Positions 1-8,069 of a DNA stretch of 64,000 nt are shown in pieces. Both the position numbers and the translations under genes were made by a program. This DNA comes from CAZNKU01 sp045541135. Lineage in GTDB: Bacteria > Bacillota > Clostridia > Monoglobales > Firm-18. How positions within the stretch are numbered: the first letter of the stretch is position 1; every line of letters begins with the position of its first letter. The DNA is taken from positions 1 through 64,000 of the forward strand of contig JAZQIO010000089.1 of NCBI GenBank assembly GCA_045541135.1, in the 5' to 3' direction. The notes beneath the pieces are model-generated. The model did not search any database, was not told the DNA's origin, and worked only from the letters and a program-made list of their open reading frames with translations.

Positions 1-80
1 CAAAGTAATTGTTCAATAAATTAAAATGAACCGTGTGAATATTCACACGGTTCATTTTAATTTATTGAACAATTACTTTG
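1..80. repeat. 80-bp perfect palindrome at the window edge
   Basis: Bases 1-40 are the exact reverse complement of bases 41-80. The central part (about 23-58) is a GC-richer hairpin with A/T flanks and can serve as the terminator of the MFS gene on the minus strand. The symmetry, however, runs on into the last codons of that gene (62-80), so bases 2-19 read on the plus strand as the same C-terminus (KVIVQ then stop). A terminator needs no such extension. Either a second, inverted copy of the gene ends just outside the window, or the contig end is a fold-back assembly artefact. Confidence 0.9.
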
Positions 81-1351
81 GTTTTAGCAATAACAAAGTG
101 TATTATTGCAACAGAAATCATAACGCAAACAAAAGATATGAGCGCCATTACCTGCTGTCCGTACACAGGAATACCAAAAAGCATATTTCCGTTAGCCTGA
201 ACAAAATCCAGAATCCTTGCACCAACCAATGCGCCCGCAAAACCCACAATTCCTGAAATTGCACTGCGGAATGCCATTGCCTGTGATATATAGTCTGCCT
301 CAATATAACTGTATGCAATATTGAGTGTATTCTGATTAACTCCCGCATACCCCACACTGTGTAAAACAGTATAAACAATCATAAGCCACCAGGTGTTTGG
401 TACTGTAAAAATAATTGCCACAAACGATACGGCTATAATAAAATACCCAAGCTCCATACCCTTTGCATAGGATTTTTTGTCGGAATATTTACCGAATGGT
501 TTTGATACAATCATACGTGCCGCACTGCCAATACTGGTAATAATTGATACAACACCTAATGTAATGAAAAGATCTTCTGTTTTATACACACCCAAAAATC
601 CTGATGTAATGTACACACCAAAACTGAAAAGACTTGTAGCAATGATAACGGGCAAAAACTTTTTGTTGAAAAGAGTCTTTTGAAGAACCGTCTTCATAGG
701 CACTTTTGCAGACTGAGCTGAGTTTATATCACAATTTTTTATCTTTGACAAGCATAAAAAGTTTGATACAGTAAGAACAAATACCATTATTGCAAGAAAT
801 AAAAACGCTCCTCCATTGTTCCCTGCTTCAAAAAATTTATCTGTTACCACACCCATTACAAAGCTGAATACAATACCTCCCAAAAGAGAAATCATTTCCT
901 TTGTTGCAGAAAACGAACCTCTGCTCATTGGGTCCACATAGCTGTTTGCCCATCTGAAAAGTATCGATGCTACAACATATTTAAGAGCATAAGCCACCAT
1001 TATAGCGACAACTACAAGCATACTTTTCAAAAACGCAGAAACAGGCAAAAACGGTATTACATATAAAAATACAAAACACAATTGACTTGATGTTTCAAAT
1101 GCAATACACATAGCCTTTGCATTTATTTTTCTTTTAAGAATAAACACAGAAAGCAACTGAAACAAAAATGCAAAAGAAACAAATGAAGAAATTATGCCTG
1201 TAAGCGAATCACTCATACCGACATTTTTAAGAAGCTTTGCCAAAAATGCATCTGTTACAAGAATGGATATAAAATATTCAAACATACAATACCAAACATA
1301 ACCATTTCTTGACGATTTGGCACCCTTGCCATTATAATTGATGTATTCCAT
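62..1351 (-). CDS. MFS family transporter
   Basis: About 429 residues that are almost entirely hydrophobic segments separated by short basic loops, the pattern of a 12-helix major facilitator permease of the inner membrane. The central basic loop (SKIKNCDINSAQSAKV region) separates the two six-helix halves, and the second half has the NTWWLMIVYTVLHSVGYAGVNQ region typical of sugar/drug MFS proteins of Clostridia. Substrate cannot be told. The ATG at 1351 is preferred over the GTG at 1360 because GAGGTGAA lies 5-6 bases before it. It is monocistronic, with its own promoter (1381-1409) and the palindrome as terminator. Confidence 0.8.
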   Translation of the reverse strand: MEYINYNGKGAKSSRNGYVWYCMFEYFISILVTDAFLAKLLKNVGMSDSLTGIISSFVSFAFLFQLLSVFILKRKINAKAMCIAFETSSQLCFVFLYVIPFLPVSAFLKSMLVVVAIMVAYALKYVVASILFRWANSYVDPMSRGSFSATKEMISLLGGIVFSFVMGVVTDKFFEAGNNGGAFLFLAIMVFVLTVSNFLCLSKIKNCDINSAQSAKVPMKTVLQKTLFNKKFLPVIIATSLFSFGVYITSGFLGVYKTEDLFITLGVVSIITSIGSAARMIVSKPFGKYSDKKSYAKGMELGYFIIAVSFVAIIFTVPNTWWLMIVYTVLHSVGYAGVNQNTLNIAYSYIEADYISQAMAFRSAISGIVGFAGALVGARILDFVQANGNMLFGIPVYGQQVMALISFVCVMISVAIIHFVIAKTKVIVQ

Positions 1352-1380
1352 GAATTTCACCTCAATTTATATCAATCGAA

Positions 1381-1409
1381 ATTATACATCCAAACAATTA
1401 AAAAGTCAA
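1381..1409 (-). promoter_or_regulatory. sigma-A type promoter of the MFS gene
   Basis: On the minus strand TTGACT (1409-1404), a 17-bp spacer, then TATAAT (1386-1381). It sits about 30 bases before the MFS start codon. Confidence 0.75.
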
Positions 1410-1477
1410 TAATTTAAAGGAAATTTAATATTTTGAAATACTTACAGGAAATATTTTTAATTGATACAACGTGCATC

Positions 1478-1506
1478 TTGACATAACATGGGAAAATTAA
1501 TATAAT
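1478..1506 (+). promoter_or_regulatory. consensus sigma-A promoter of the HAD operon
   Basis: TTGACA (1478-1483), 17-bp spacer, TATAAT (1501-1506): a perfect consensus. Transcription would begin near 1513, leaving a leader of about 90 bases before the HAD gene that contains a small ATGCG/CGCAT hairpin (1524-1537). Confidence 0.85.
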
Positions 1507-1605
1507 GAAATAGTTGCCAAAGTATGCGACTACGCATCGGGAACAAATATGATATTTGATGATATGCATACATTCAGCATATATTTCTAAGGAAAGAGGT
1601 TAATT

Positions 1606-2238
1606 ATGAAAGGCGCAATTTTTGATATGGACGGCACATTGGTAGATTCAATGCATTATTGGTGCAAGGCATTTATAAACAAAATGGATGAGGAGAATGT
1701 TCCATACCCTGATGATGTTATGAATATAATTACCCCTATGGGTGTTAAAATGTGCTGTGAGTATATGCACAATGAGCTTGGTCATCCCAAAACACCGGAG
1801 GTTATTTATAAAGAAATTGAAGATGCTATGATTAAAGAATATGCATCAAATATTCCAACCAAACCATATGCCGTGGAGTATTTAAAAAAACTTAAAGAAC
1901 AAGGCATAAAAATGTGCGTATTTTCCGCATCCACACATAGAATGATTGAAGCTTCCGCAAAAAAATGGGGATACTTTGACCTTATGGAATTTGTAATATC
2001 CTGCGAGGAAATAGGAATTTCCAAATCTAACCCCGAAGTATTTAAAATTGTTGCCGAGAAAATGGGATTGCAAATTGAAGACGTAACCATTTTTGATGAC
2101 AATGAAATTGCCGTGAAATCTGCAGCAAAATCGGGTGCAAAGGTGGTTGCTGTATACGACAAAGCTGCAGAAGAATATGAAGAAGAACTCAAAGAAGTTG
2201 CAGACTGTTATATATATTCATTTAAAGAATTAATTTAA
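1606..2238 (+). CDS. HAD family phosphatase (beta-phosphoglucomutase-like)
   Basis: 210 residues, the normal length for a subfamily IA haloacid dehalogenase hydrolase. All four motifs are visible: DMDGTLVDS with nucleophile D7 and acid/base D9, motif II Ser at S107 (VFSAST), motif III Lys at K140 and motif IV DD at D164-D165 (IFDDNE). A helical cap lies at about residues 18-85. Such enzymes remove phosphate from small sugars or nucleotides in the cytosol; the substrate is not evident. A GAAAGAGG site precedes the ATG. It heads a three-gene run with a beta-propeller protein (15 bp on) and an acetyltransferase, which suggests a joint role in carbohydrate handling. Confidence 0.85.
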   Translation: MKGAIFDMDGTLVDSMHYWCKAFINKMDEENVPYPDDVMNIITPMGVKMCCEYMHNELGHPKTPEVIYKEIEDAMIKEYASNIPTKPYAVEYLKKLKEQGIKMCVFSASTHRMIEASAKKWGYFDLMEFVISCEEIGISKSNPEVFKIVAEKMGLQIEDVTIFDDNEIAVKSAAKSGAKVVAVYDKAAEEYEEELKEVADCYIYSFKELI

Positions 2239-2253
2239 CAAAGAGGTTTTTTT

Positions 2254-3459
2254 ATGTATACAAACACAAGAATAAAAATTGACATTGACAAGTGGTGTCT
2301 GCACAGTTACTATTCCCTTTGCCCTTATGCTCCCGACAATTCAGGCAGATTGCTATTTGCAGGCTGTGATCCTGACACAGGAGTAGGAAAAGTATATATT
2401 GCAGACAAAGACGGAAATGTAATAGATTCATTCGGTGAAAACGGTACATCATCTTCCTTCTTCCACACCGGCTACTGGCAGACGTGGTCTCCTGATGCAA
2501 AATATGTTTACTATCAAAGCGGTACAAACACAAATCCACTTATCGTAAAGCACAATGTCGAAACAGGTGAAGAAAAGATTATGAGTGGTGATATGGAAGG
2601 TGCTGCACCTTTCGGTGAGCCTATTACTACAGGGTATATGGGTATGCTATACGCCGCAGGCTACGGTGACGGAAACTATGCACCGGAAAAAGCACCGTTC
2701 CCCTTTCAGGCACGCGATAAACACGGCTTGTTCCGCTTTTATCCCGAAACAGGAAAGTCGGAGCTTGCGCTAAGCGTTGCAGAGGTTATTGAAAACCACC
2801 CTGACCGTGACAGACTTATGAAAGAAGATAAGGCAATCAAAACTTTGTATGGAGATAATGACGGTCTTACACTTATGTGTTATTGCCTGCGCTGGTCACC
2901 TAAGGGCAACAGATTTTTGTTCTATTTCGGAAACCACACAGTGCATAGTGTACGAAACGAACCGAAAGTGGGTTATGTTTTCACTGCCGATAAAAATATG
3001 AAGGATATTCACATGGCAGTGGATTTAAGCTTCGGAAGAAAAGGCGTGCATTGGAGTATGCATCCCGACGGTAATCAGCTTATAGGCTATGGTCCAAGAA
3101 TTGACAATCCCCAAAAGCAGGCACTTACATTAGTTAATTACGATGGTTCTGACTATCATCACATCAGTGACCACGCAAGCGGAGGACATCCGTCAATTTG
3201 CCCTACTGATTATAATCTTGCTGTAACTGACGAGGTAAACGCTAAAATAGGCAGGGTTGTGTTTTTAGATGTAAAAACAGGCAAAGAGGTTGACGCTTAT
3301 GAGTTTCAGCGTCAGAATGTTGACGAAGTTCCTTTCGGCAGAAATCCGTACAGAGTATGTCATCATCCCGTCTTTAATCAAAATGGTACAAAAGTGCTTT
3401 GCAACACATTGCCCGGCAAATATGCTAAGCTGGTAGAAATAGACGTGAAAGGAAGATAA
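2254..3459 (+). CDS. beta-propeller protein, oligogalacturonate lyase/TolB-like
   Basis: 401 residues without a signal peptide or membrane segment. Repeated blade motifs of the PD40/TolB kind occur through the chain (WSPDAKYVYY, WSPKGNRFLF, MHPDGNQLIG, HPVFNQNGTKVLCN), so a six- or seven-bladed propeller is likely. The His-rich, uneven blade pattern recalls the cytosolic oligogalacturonate lyase-like propellers, but no catalytic set was confirmed, so a lyase function is only a possibility. It lies between a HAD phosphatase and a hexapeptide acetyltransferase with gaps of 15 and 2 bp, so it is surely co-transcribed with them. Confidence 0.6.
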   Translation: MYTNTRIKIDIDKWCLHSYYSLCPYAPDNSGRLLFAGCDPDTGVGKVYIADKDGNVIDSFGENGTSSSFFHTGYWQTWSPDAKYVYYQSGTNTNPLIVKHNVETGEEKIMSGDMEGAAPFGEPITTGYMGMLYAAGYGDGNYAPEKAPFPFQARDKHGLFRFYPETGKSELALSVAEVIENHPDRDRLMKEDKAIKTLYGDNDGLTLMCYCLRWSPKGNRFLFYFGNHTVHSVRNEPKVGYVFTADKNMKDIHMAVDLSFGRKGVHWSMHPDGNQLIGYGPRIDNPQKQALTLVNYDGSDYHHISDHASGGHPSICPTDYNLAVTDEVNAKIGRVVFLDVKTGKEVDAYEFQRQNVDEVPFGRNPYRVCHHPVFNQNGTKVLCNTLPGKYAKLVEIDVKGR

Positions 3460-3461
3460 AA

Positions 3462-4052
3462 ATGAGCTTTTGGTCATATATAGAAAAAGGGCATTCCATA
3501 CCGGGAAACGATACAAAGGGCAGAAAATTTTCAAGTTGGGCGGGCAGAAAAATTGCCTGCAGACACAAAAGAGTACATATAGATAAAACAGCGAAAATAA
3601 GTCCCGATTGCAGAATACATCCTCGAAAAGGTGAAATTTATATAGGCAAAAACAGCTCAGTTGCACCAAATGCGGTTTTACAGGGCAATATACAAATCGG
3701 AGAAAACAGTTCTGTTCAATACAATACCCTTATGACAGGATACGGTGAGCCCGGAGATACAAAAGGACTTATTAAAATAGGAAATAATGTGCGTATTGCA
3801 CCTAATGTTATGATAATTTCTGCAAATCACATATATGAAAATCCCGACATTCCCATATGTAAACAGGGCATGGACATAAAGCCCATCACCATCGAAGATG
3901 ATGTATGGGTGGCGGGCAGAGTAAACATTATGGCAGGTGTAACAATAGGTAAAGGCTCTGTAATCGGTGCCGGAAGTGTTGTTACAAAAGATATTCCTCC
4001 GTATTCCGTAGCAGTTGGTGTGCCTGCTAAAGTAATAAAAAAAAGAGGCTAA
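3462..4052 (+). CDS. hexapeptide-repeat acyltransferase (LbetaH, Maa/WbbJ-like)
   Basis: 196 residues. From about residue 55 the chain follows the left-handed beta-helix hexapeptide pattern (IGKNSS, IGENSS, IGNNVR, IGKGSVIGAGSVV) and ends with PPYSVAVGVPAKVIKKRG, the usual C-terminus of CoA-dependent O- or N-acetyltransferases. The SANHIYENP segment carries the His expected for catalysis in xenobiotic/maltose acetyltransferases. It probably acetylates a sugar; which one is not visible. It starts 2 bp after the propeller gene and is followed by a terminator at 4128, closing the operon. Confidence 0.8.
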   Translation: MSFWSYIEKGHSIPGNDTKGRKFSSWAGRKIACRHKRVHIDKTAKISPDCRIHPRKGEIYIGKNSSVAPNAVLQGNIQIGENSSVQYNTLMTGYGEPGDTKGLIKIGNNVRIAPNVMIISANHIYENPDIPICKQGMDIKPITIEDDVWVAGRVNIMAGVTIGKGSVIGAGSVVTKDIPPYSVAVGVPAKVIKKRG

Positions 4053-4127
4053 AAAAGTTTTGGCATATGAAGTGTACTGTTATGGATATTTTTTACAATC
4101 CCTCAGTCTTTGCCTTTGGCAAATCCA

Positions 4128-4156
4128 GCTCCCTTTACACAAGGGAGCCTTTTTTT
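4128..4156 (+). terminator. rho-independent terminator after the HAD/propeller/acetyltransferase operon
   Basis: Stem GCTCCCTT (4128-4135) with AAGGGAGC (4141-4148), 5-base loop, followed by a C and seven T. The preceding bases (CCTCAGTCTTTGCC...) match the form of a dispersed repeat often seen between genes in gut Clostridia, so the terminator may be part of a repeat element. Confidence 0.8.
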
Positions 4157-4601
4157 ATATGGCACAAAGTTTCCCATAAGCCAATACGCCGTAGAGTGAG
4201 GGATTGCAAATCGTTTCGAAGTTTTGAAAAAATTGGCGTAAAATTGCGAATATCATTTCCCTCTGCTTGAGGATGAGTCCAAATCTTTGATTTGGCTAAC
4301 GAATCCCATACAAAGGATGTCCAAGAAAACGAGCATAAGCGAAGTTTGATTGGAAACAGCCGACTGTTGATGCGTAATTTTAGGGGCTCGCGCAAAGGGT
4401 TTGCGTATAGCCCCGTGCGACAATTTTAAGAAACTGACGAATTACGAGTTGCTGACCGAACGTCCCGGCGGTGGGTTTTGGGGCACTTTTGCCCACGCAA
4501 AAGTGCCTCCCCCGCGGACAGCGGAATAAAAGAAAAGCACAATAACAAATCAAAGTTACTGTCCTTTAGACTACACTCCATAGTACTCTGTGTTTTGTTT
4601 T
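4157..4601. other. structured intergenic stretch without a credible gene
   Basis: About 450 bases between the operon terminator and the end of the U32-like gene. No reading frame here has a ribosome site or a familiar product. It holds strong inverted repeats: GGGGCT...AGCCCC with an inner CGCAAA/TTTGCG pair (4383-4414), and GGCACTTTTGC/GCAAAAGTGCC with a 4-base loop (4482-4507), in a stretch noticeably richer in G+C than its surroundings. It looks like one or more dispersed repeat elements or a degraded mobile sequence. Confidence 0.5.
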
Positions 4602-5618
4602 TTATATCTCCTGTAATTTTATCGTTGCATTCTCCAAAGCTGTTTTGCAGAAATTACAGCTATTACAGTTTTTACTGCAGTTCATAACATATTCGCCAAA
4701 GTTTTGCGGCAGTTTATCGTTTTCAATAATATCGGGATAAAAATCACCGCTGTGGTTGGGTTCTAAAAGGTCTGTTACAGCGCCGTTATATTTTCCGTTT
4801 ATGTAAGCTTTTAATGTGTTTATCGGATTATTGCTTACTCTTGTTGCAATTTTTGCAGCAACAAAATAATTTTCATAAAGGTGCAAATCCTCAGGTCTTA
4901 CAAAATTGGTATCCTTTAAAATGGAAAGTCTGTTTTTTGCAAGATGCTGTTTGCATATACCCTGAAACTTATAGGCATTATCCATTTTTTCAATATCAGC
5001 TTCGTGCGATACAAGGTTATCGTGAAACGTATGCGCAGAGCAATCGTTAAGACACCCGCTGTTTGCAAGCATATAAAGACCCTTGCAGTTACGGTCACAC
5101 CAGTCTTTTATTTCTTTTATTTTTTCTATGTTTCGGTTAAGCTCTCTTTGCATATAAAAGCTGTCAAAATAGTCCGAAACATATTCCATTCCCATTGGAG
5201 AACATATTCCCATATTTACCGATGCTCGTACATCCAAACCATCAAAATTTGAATGAATAAATTTTGCAATTATAGGAGATGTAGTGGTTACAGAGCATAG
5301 TCCGAATGAGCTTGAAATATAATCAATTGTTTCACCAATCTTAATAAAAAAGCTTCTGGCAAGGCTGTTTTCTCCGTAGCAGTTTCCGTTAAGTAACAAA
5401 TTAAGCTTAATGTTATTTTTTGATAAATATTTTAAATCCTCAATTTGCTTTTGCTGTGCCTGCCATGGGTACAGCTGGCTGTTTAAGGTCATAACATTTC
5501 TGCCGTTTGGAATATCTCCCCAGGAAAAGTACACTTCGTGAATGTGTTCTTTGTTTTCTGCTATATATTCTATAAATCTGTTATCGGTATTGACCTGATA
5601 TCCTACTGAAAATTTCAT
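4602..5618 (-). CDS. U32 peptidase-related protein with Cys-rich C-terminus
   Basis: About 338 residues. The middle has features of the U32 'collagenase-like' family, a TIM-barrel-like fold: a conserved SVNMGICSPMGMEYV segment, a FYMQRELNRNIEKI strand-helix resembling the U32 'sRE' motif, and ANSGCLNDCSAHTFH resembling its N-x-G-C...C...H cluster. The C-terminus carries C-x3-C-x2-C-x2-C (NCSKNCNSCNFC), which may bind a metal or Fe-S cluster. The substrate is unknown; relatives act in hydroxylation of tRNA and quinones. The ATG at 5618 was chosen; the longer TTG at 5660 would overlap the upstream gene and sits 15 bases from GGAGG. It follows the zinc-ribbon gene on the same strand. Confidence 0.6.
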   Translation of the reverse strand: MKFSVGYQVNTDNRFIEYIAENKEHIHEVYFSWGDIPNGRNVMTLNSQLYPWQAQQKQIEDLKYLSKNNIKLNLLLNGNCYGENSLARSFFIKIGETIDYISSSFGLCSVTTTSPIIAKFIHSNFDGLDVRASVNMGICSPMGMEYVSDYFDSFYMQRELNRNIEKIKEIKDWCDRNCKGLYMLANSGCLNDCSAHTFHDNLVSHEADIEKMDNAYKFQGICKQHLAKNRLSILKDTNFVRPEDLHLYENYFVAAKIATRVSNNPINTLKAYINGKYNGAVTDLLEPNHSGDFYPDIIENDKLPQNFGEYVMNCSKNCNSCNFCKTALENATIKLQEI

Positions 5619-5638
5619 TTTATTTTCCACGCTACCTA

Positions 5639-6322
5639 TCACATAAGCTTTGTTCCGCAATTCTGGCAGAATTTTCCTCCCTGCGCAGCTTTAAAACCGC
5701 AATTTGGACATATATTTTCAGGCTCGGGTGAAGCATCAAGGTCACCGGCTGCTCTGAAGTTCATACGAAGACGGCTTTCTTCCTGTTGAACAGGCTGAAC
5801 AGGCTGAACAGGTTGAACAGGCTGAACAGGTTGAACAGGCTGAACAGGTTGAACAGGTTGAACAGGTTGAACAGGCTGTACCGGTGCAGTATAGTTGCCT
5901 GCAGAAGCATAGCGTTCAATATACATTGTAGACGGCATTTCTTCTTTTTGTGCAACCTCAAGAACAAATGAATTTGTCCAGAAACCGGGCTTCATCCACA
6001 CCTTTGTGAAGAAAACACGGTTTTCGGGTGTTATGTCGATTATAAGGTCGTTACATCTGCGGTTCATACCGCATGCAACGTGAAGCCTGTGAGTACCGTA
6101 TGAAACGGGGATGTGCAAAGATTCCCTGTTGCCTATGTGGCCAAAGGGCTCTCCGTCTATGTATATTCCGAAACCTCCTGCAATACCCAGGGGTGAGCCT
6201 TTACGGTAAAGGTAAATAATACCGTCCTCAGGGACTTTAAGCTGTTGCTTGCACTTTGTACAACAAGCACCGAATTCTGTATTCATAACGTTCCCGCAGG
6301 AACACTTTGCTCTTATAGGCAT
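5639..6322 (-). CDS. double zinc-ribbon protein with VQP tandem repeat
   Basis: 227 residues. The N-terminus has a Cys4 ribbon (CSCG...CCTKC), then a beta-rich domain of about residues 33-130 with a PEGA/carbohydrate-module look (IYIDGEPFGHIG, SYGTHRLHVACG), then a run of ten to eleven PVQ triplets (about 147-179), and a C-terminal zinc ribbon CPNCG...CQNCGTKLM. No signal peptide or membrane helix is visible. Such zinc-ribbon/PEGA-like proteins are of unknown function. It has its own promoter (6352-6380) and lies 20 bases upstream of the U32-like gene, likely one transcript. Confidence 0.7.
   Translation of the reverse strand: MPIRAKCSCGNVMNTEFGACCTKCKQQLKVPEDGIIYLYRKGSPLGIAGGFGIYIDGEPFGHIGNRESLHIPVSYGTHRLHVACGMNRRCNDLIIDITPENRVFFTKVWMKPGFWTNSFVLEVAQKEEMPSTMYIERYASAGNYTAPVQPVQPVQPVQPVQPVQPVQPVQPVQPVQPVQQEESRLRMNFRAAGDLDASPEPENICPNCGFKAAQGGKFCQNCGTKLM
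5786..5884 (-). repeat. 9-bp tandem repeat (VQP codons)
   Basis: Ten units of YTGAACAGG on the plus strand (5786-5875), differing only at a synonymous T/C base, followed by one diverged unit (CTGTACCGG). Each unit codes for one Pro-Val-Gln triplet in the minus-strand gene. Change in copy number keeps the frame, so the linker length can vary by slippage. Confidence 0.95.
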
Positions 6323-6351
6323 ATAAAAAAACCTCTTTTCTTTTTTCTTTA

Positions 6352-6380
6352 TTTTAACATAACAGTAAAAAAGCTGTCAA
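6352..6380 (-). promoter_or_regulatory. promoter of the zinc-ribbon gene
   Basis: On the minus strand TTGACA (6380-6375), 17-bp spacer, TTAAAA (6357-6352), 29 bases before the start codon. The -10 is weak. Confidence 0.6.
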
Positions 6381-6429
6381 CTGCTACTTGAATATTCCCG
6401 GTTATTGATAATTTTGCAACAAAAAACTA

Positions 6430-6458
6430 TTGACATATAAAATTCAAAGTGTTACAAT
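6430..6458 (+). promoter_or_regulatory. promoter of the T-box-trpB transcript
   Basis: TTGACA (6430-6435), 17-bp spacer, TACAAT (6453-6458), directly upstream of the T-box leader. Confidence 0.8.
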
Positions 6459-6471
6459 TATGATAATATAA

Positions 6472-6716
6472 ACCGTTGAGGCAGAAAAAAGTCAGTAAAC
6501 AGTTTTTCAGCGAGCGGATTACGGTGTGAGTTCCGCAAAACTGCCTGAGTAATATGGACTGCTGAGGGCGATGTAAAATGCATCGACGTCTGACCTGCGT
6601 AAAAGGTCAGGGATATGTTGGTATCTCGCTGAGGGGCTTTGCCCGAAACAAGGTGGCACCGCGGAATTTATATTTTCGCCCTTGATTTGCATATGCTTAT
6701 CAAGGGCTTTTTGTTT
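6472..6716 (+). ncRNA. tryptophan T-box leader
   Basis: A typical T-box leader. The T-box sequence AAGGTGGCACCGCG lies at 6650-6663, followed by the terminator stem GCCCTTGA/TCAAGGGC (6678-6685 with 6700-6707) and a T run. Upstream, stem I carries an AGTA-type bulge and a specifier-loop candidate TAATATGGAC in which TGG (6555-6557), followed by A, reads the Trp codon. Uncharged tRNA-Trp would pair with TGG and with the GGTGGCACC bulge and prevent termination. The downstream trpB fits a Trp specifier. Confidence 0.92.
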
Positions 6717-6816
6717 TTCGGAGGCGATGTTATGTATATTTTTAAAATTAATCCCGATTTTCGATGGCGTCTGTGATTTTTGCCATTGATTAAAATTATT
6801 ATAAAGGAGAATTATT

Positions 6817-8058
6817 ATGAATAAATATAAAGATTTTGATAATTATTTAAAGGAATATCCAACAGCAGACGGATATTTTGGTGAATACGGCGGTTCTCAC
6901 ATTGCCCCTGAGCTTCAGCAGGCTTTTAAGGAAGCTGACGATGCTTACGAGGCAATATGCCATTCCGCACAGTTTATAAATGAACTTCGCAGAATAAGAA
7001 AAGAATTTCAGGGCAGACCTACTCCCGTTTACCATTGCGAAAGACTTTCCAAAATTTTCGGCAATTGCCAGATTTATTTAAAGCGTGAAGACTTAAACCA
7101 CACAGGTGCTCATAAATTAAACCACTGTATGGGTGAAGGTCTGCTTGCAAAATTTATGGGCAAGAAAAAGATTATTGCCGAAACAGGTGCAGGTCAGCAC
7201 GGTGTTGCCATTGCTACTGCTGCGGCATATTTTGGTATGGAATGCGATGTTTATATGGGTGAGGTTGACATTGCAAAACAGCATCCGAATGTTATCCGTA
7301 TGAAAATGCTTGGAGCAAACGTTATTCCTGTAACACGCGGTCTTAAGACTTTGAAGGAAGCTTGTGACGCGGCTTTTGAAGCATATCTCAGAGAATATGA
7401 AACAGCAATTTACTGTATAGGTACTGCGGCAGGTCCGCATCCCTTCCCTAAAATGGTACGTGACTTCCAGTCTGTTATCGGTATTGAAGCACGTGAACAG
7501 TTCTTAGAGATGACAGGCATTATGCCCGATGCCGTTACAGCCTGCGTAGGCGGTGGTTCGAACTCTCTTGGTATGTTTGTTCCGTTCCTTGCAGACCCTG
7601 TTGAAATTTACGGTGTTGAGCCTTTAGGCAGAGGTGAAGGTGTAGGTGACCACGCGGCTACAATGAAGTTTGGTACAAAGGGTATAATCCACGGCTTTGA
7701 AAGCTATGTTTTGCAGGATGAAAATGGTGAACCGTTGCCTGTTTATTCAATTGCCAGCGGTCTTGATTATCCGGGTGTTGGTCCTGAGCACGCTTTGCTT
7801 CGTGATATGAACAGAATTCATTACGAAACAATTTCTGACGAAGAAGCTATGGAAGCATTCTTCCTGCTTAGCCGTTACGAGGGTATTATTCCTGCAATTG
7901 AAAGCTCTCACGCAGTTGCTTATGCTATAAAGTATGCCAAAGAGCATAAATCAGGCTCTATTCTTGTCTGCCTTTCAGGTCGTGGGGATAAGGATATTGA
8001 CTATGTTTATGAAAACTACGGCTGTGGAGAGAAGTTTAAATTAGATTATAATATCTAA
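6817..8058 (+). CDS. trpB: tryptophan synthase beta chain, stand-alone
   Basis: 413 residues, somewhat longer than the usual 390-400. It has the PLP lysine K100 in HTGAHKLN, the ETGAGQHG loop (122-129) and the phosphate-binding GGGSNS (245-250). TrpB joins indole (or indole released by TrpA) with serine to form tryptophan in the cytosol. No trpA or other trp gene is adjacent; the gene is alone between a Trp T-box and a terminator. It may serve indole salvage or complement a trpA elsewhere. A GGAG site lies before the ATG. The motif has HKLNH in place of the more common HKINN, as I recall in other clostridial TrpB proteins. Confidence 0.92.
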   Translation: MNKYKDFDNYLKEYPTADGYFGEYGGSHIAPELQQAFKEADDAYEAICHSAQFINELRRIRKEFQGRPTPVYHCERLSKIFGNCQIYLKREDLNHTGAHKLNHCMGEGLLAKFMGKKKIIAETGAGQHGVAIATAAAYFGMECDVYMGEVDIAKQHPNVIRMKMLGANVIPVTRGLKTLKEACDAAFEAYLREYETAIYCIGTAAGPHPFPKMVRDFQSVIGIEAREQFLEMTGIMPDAVTACVGGGSNSLGMFVPFLADPVEIYGVEPLGRGEGVGDHAATMKFGTKGIIHGFESYVLQDENGEPLPVYSIASGLDYPGVGPEHALLRDMNRIHYETISDEEAMEAFFLLSRYEGIIPAIESSHAVAYAIKYAKEHKSGSILVCLSGRGDKDIDYVYENYGCGEKFKLDYNI

Positions 8059-8069
8059 GGCTTAAAAAA

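Noticed and set aside
4135..4395. Small minus-strand ORF of 86 codons in the intergenic stretch
   Set aside because: Low-complexity, Arg/Leu-rich product, no ribosome site, and it spans a terminator stem and inverted repeats.
5786..5884. CRISPR-like array
   Set aside because: Units are contiguous 9-mers in phase with a coding frame; there are no spacers.
5786..5971. Plus-strand frame reading MNRLNRLNRLNR... over the VQP repeat
   Set aside because: It is only the other-strand reading of the 9-bp repeat inside the zinc-ribbon gene and has no ribosome site.
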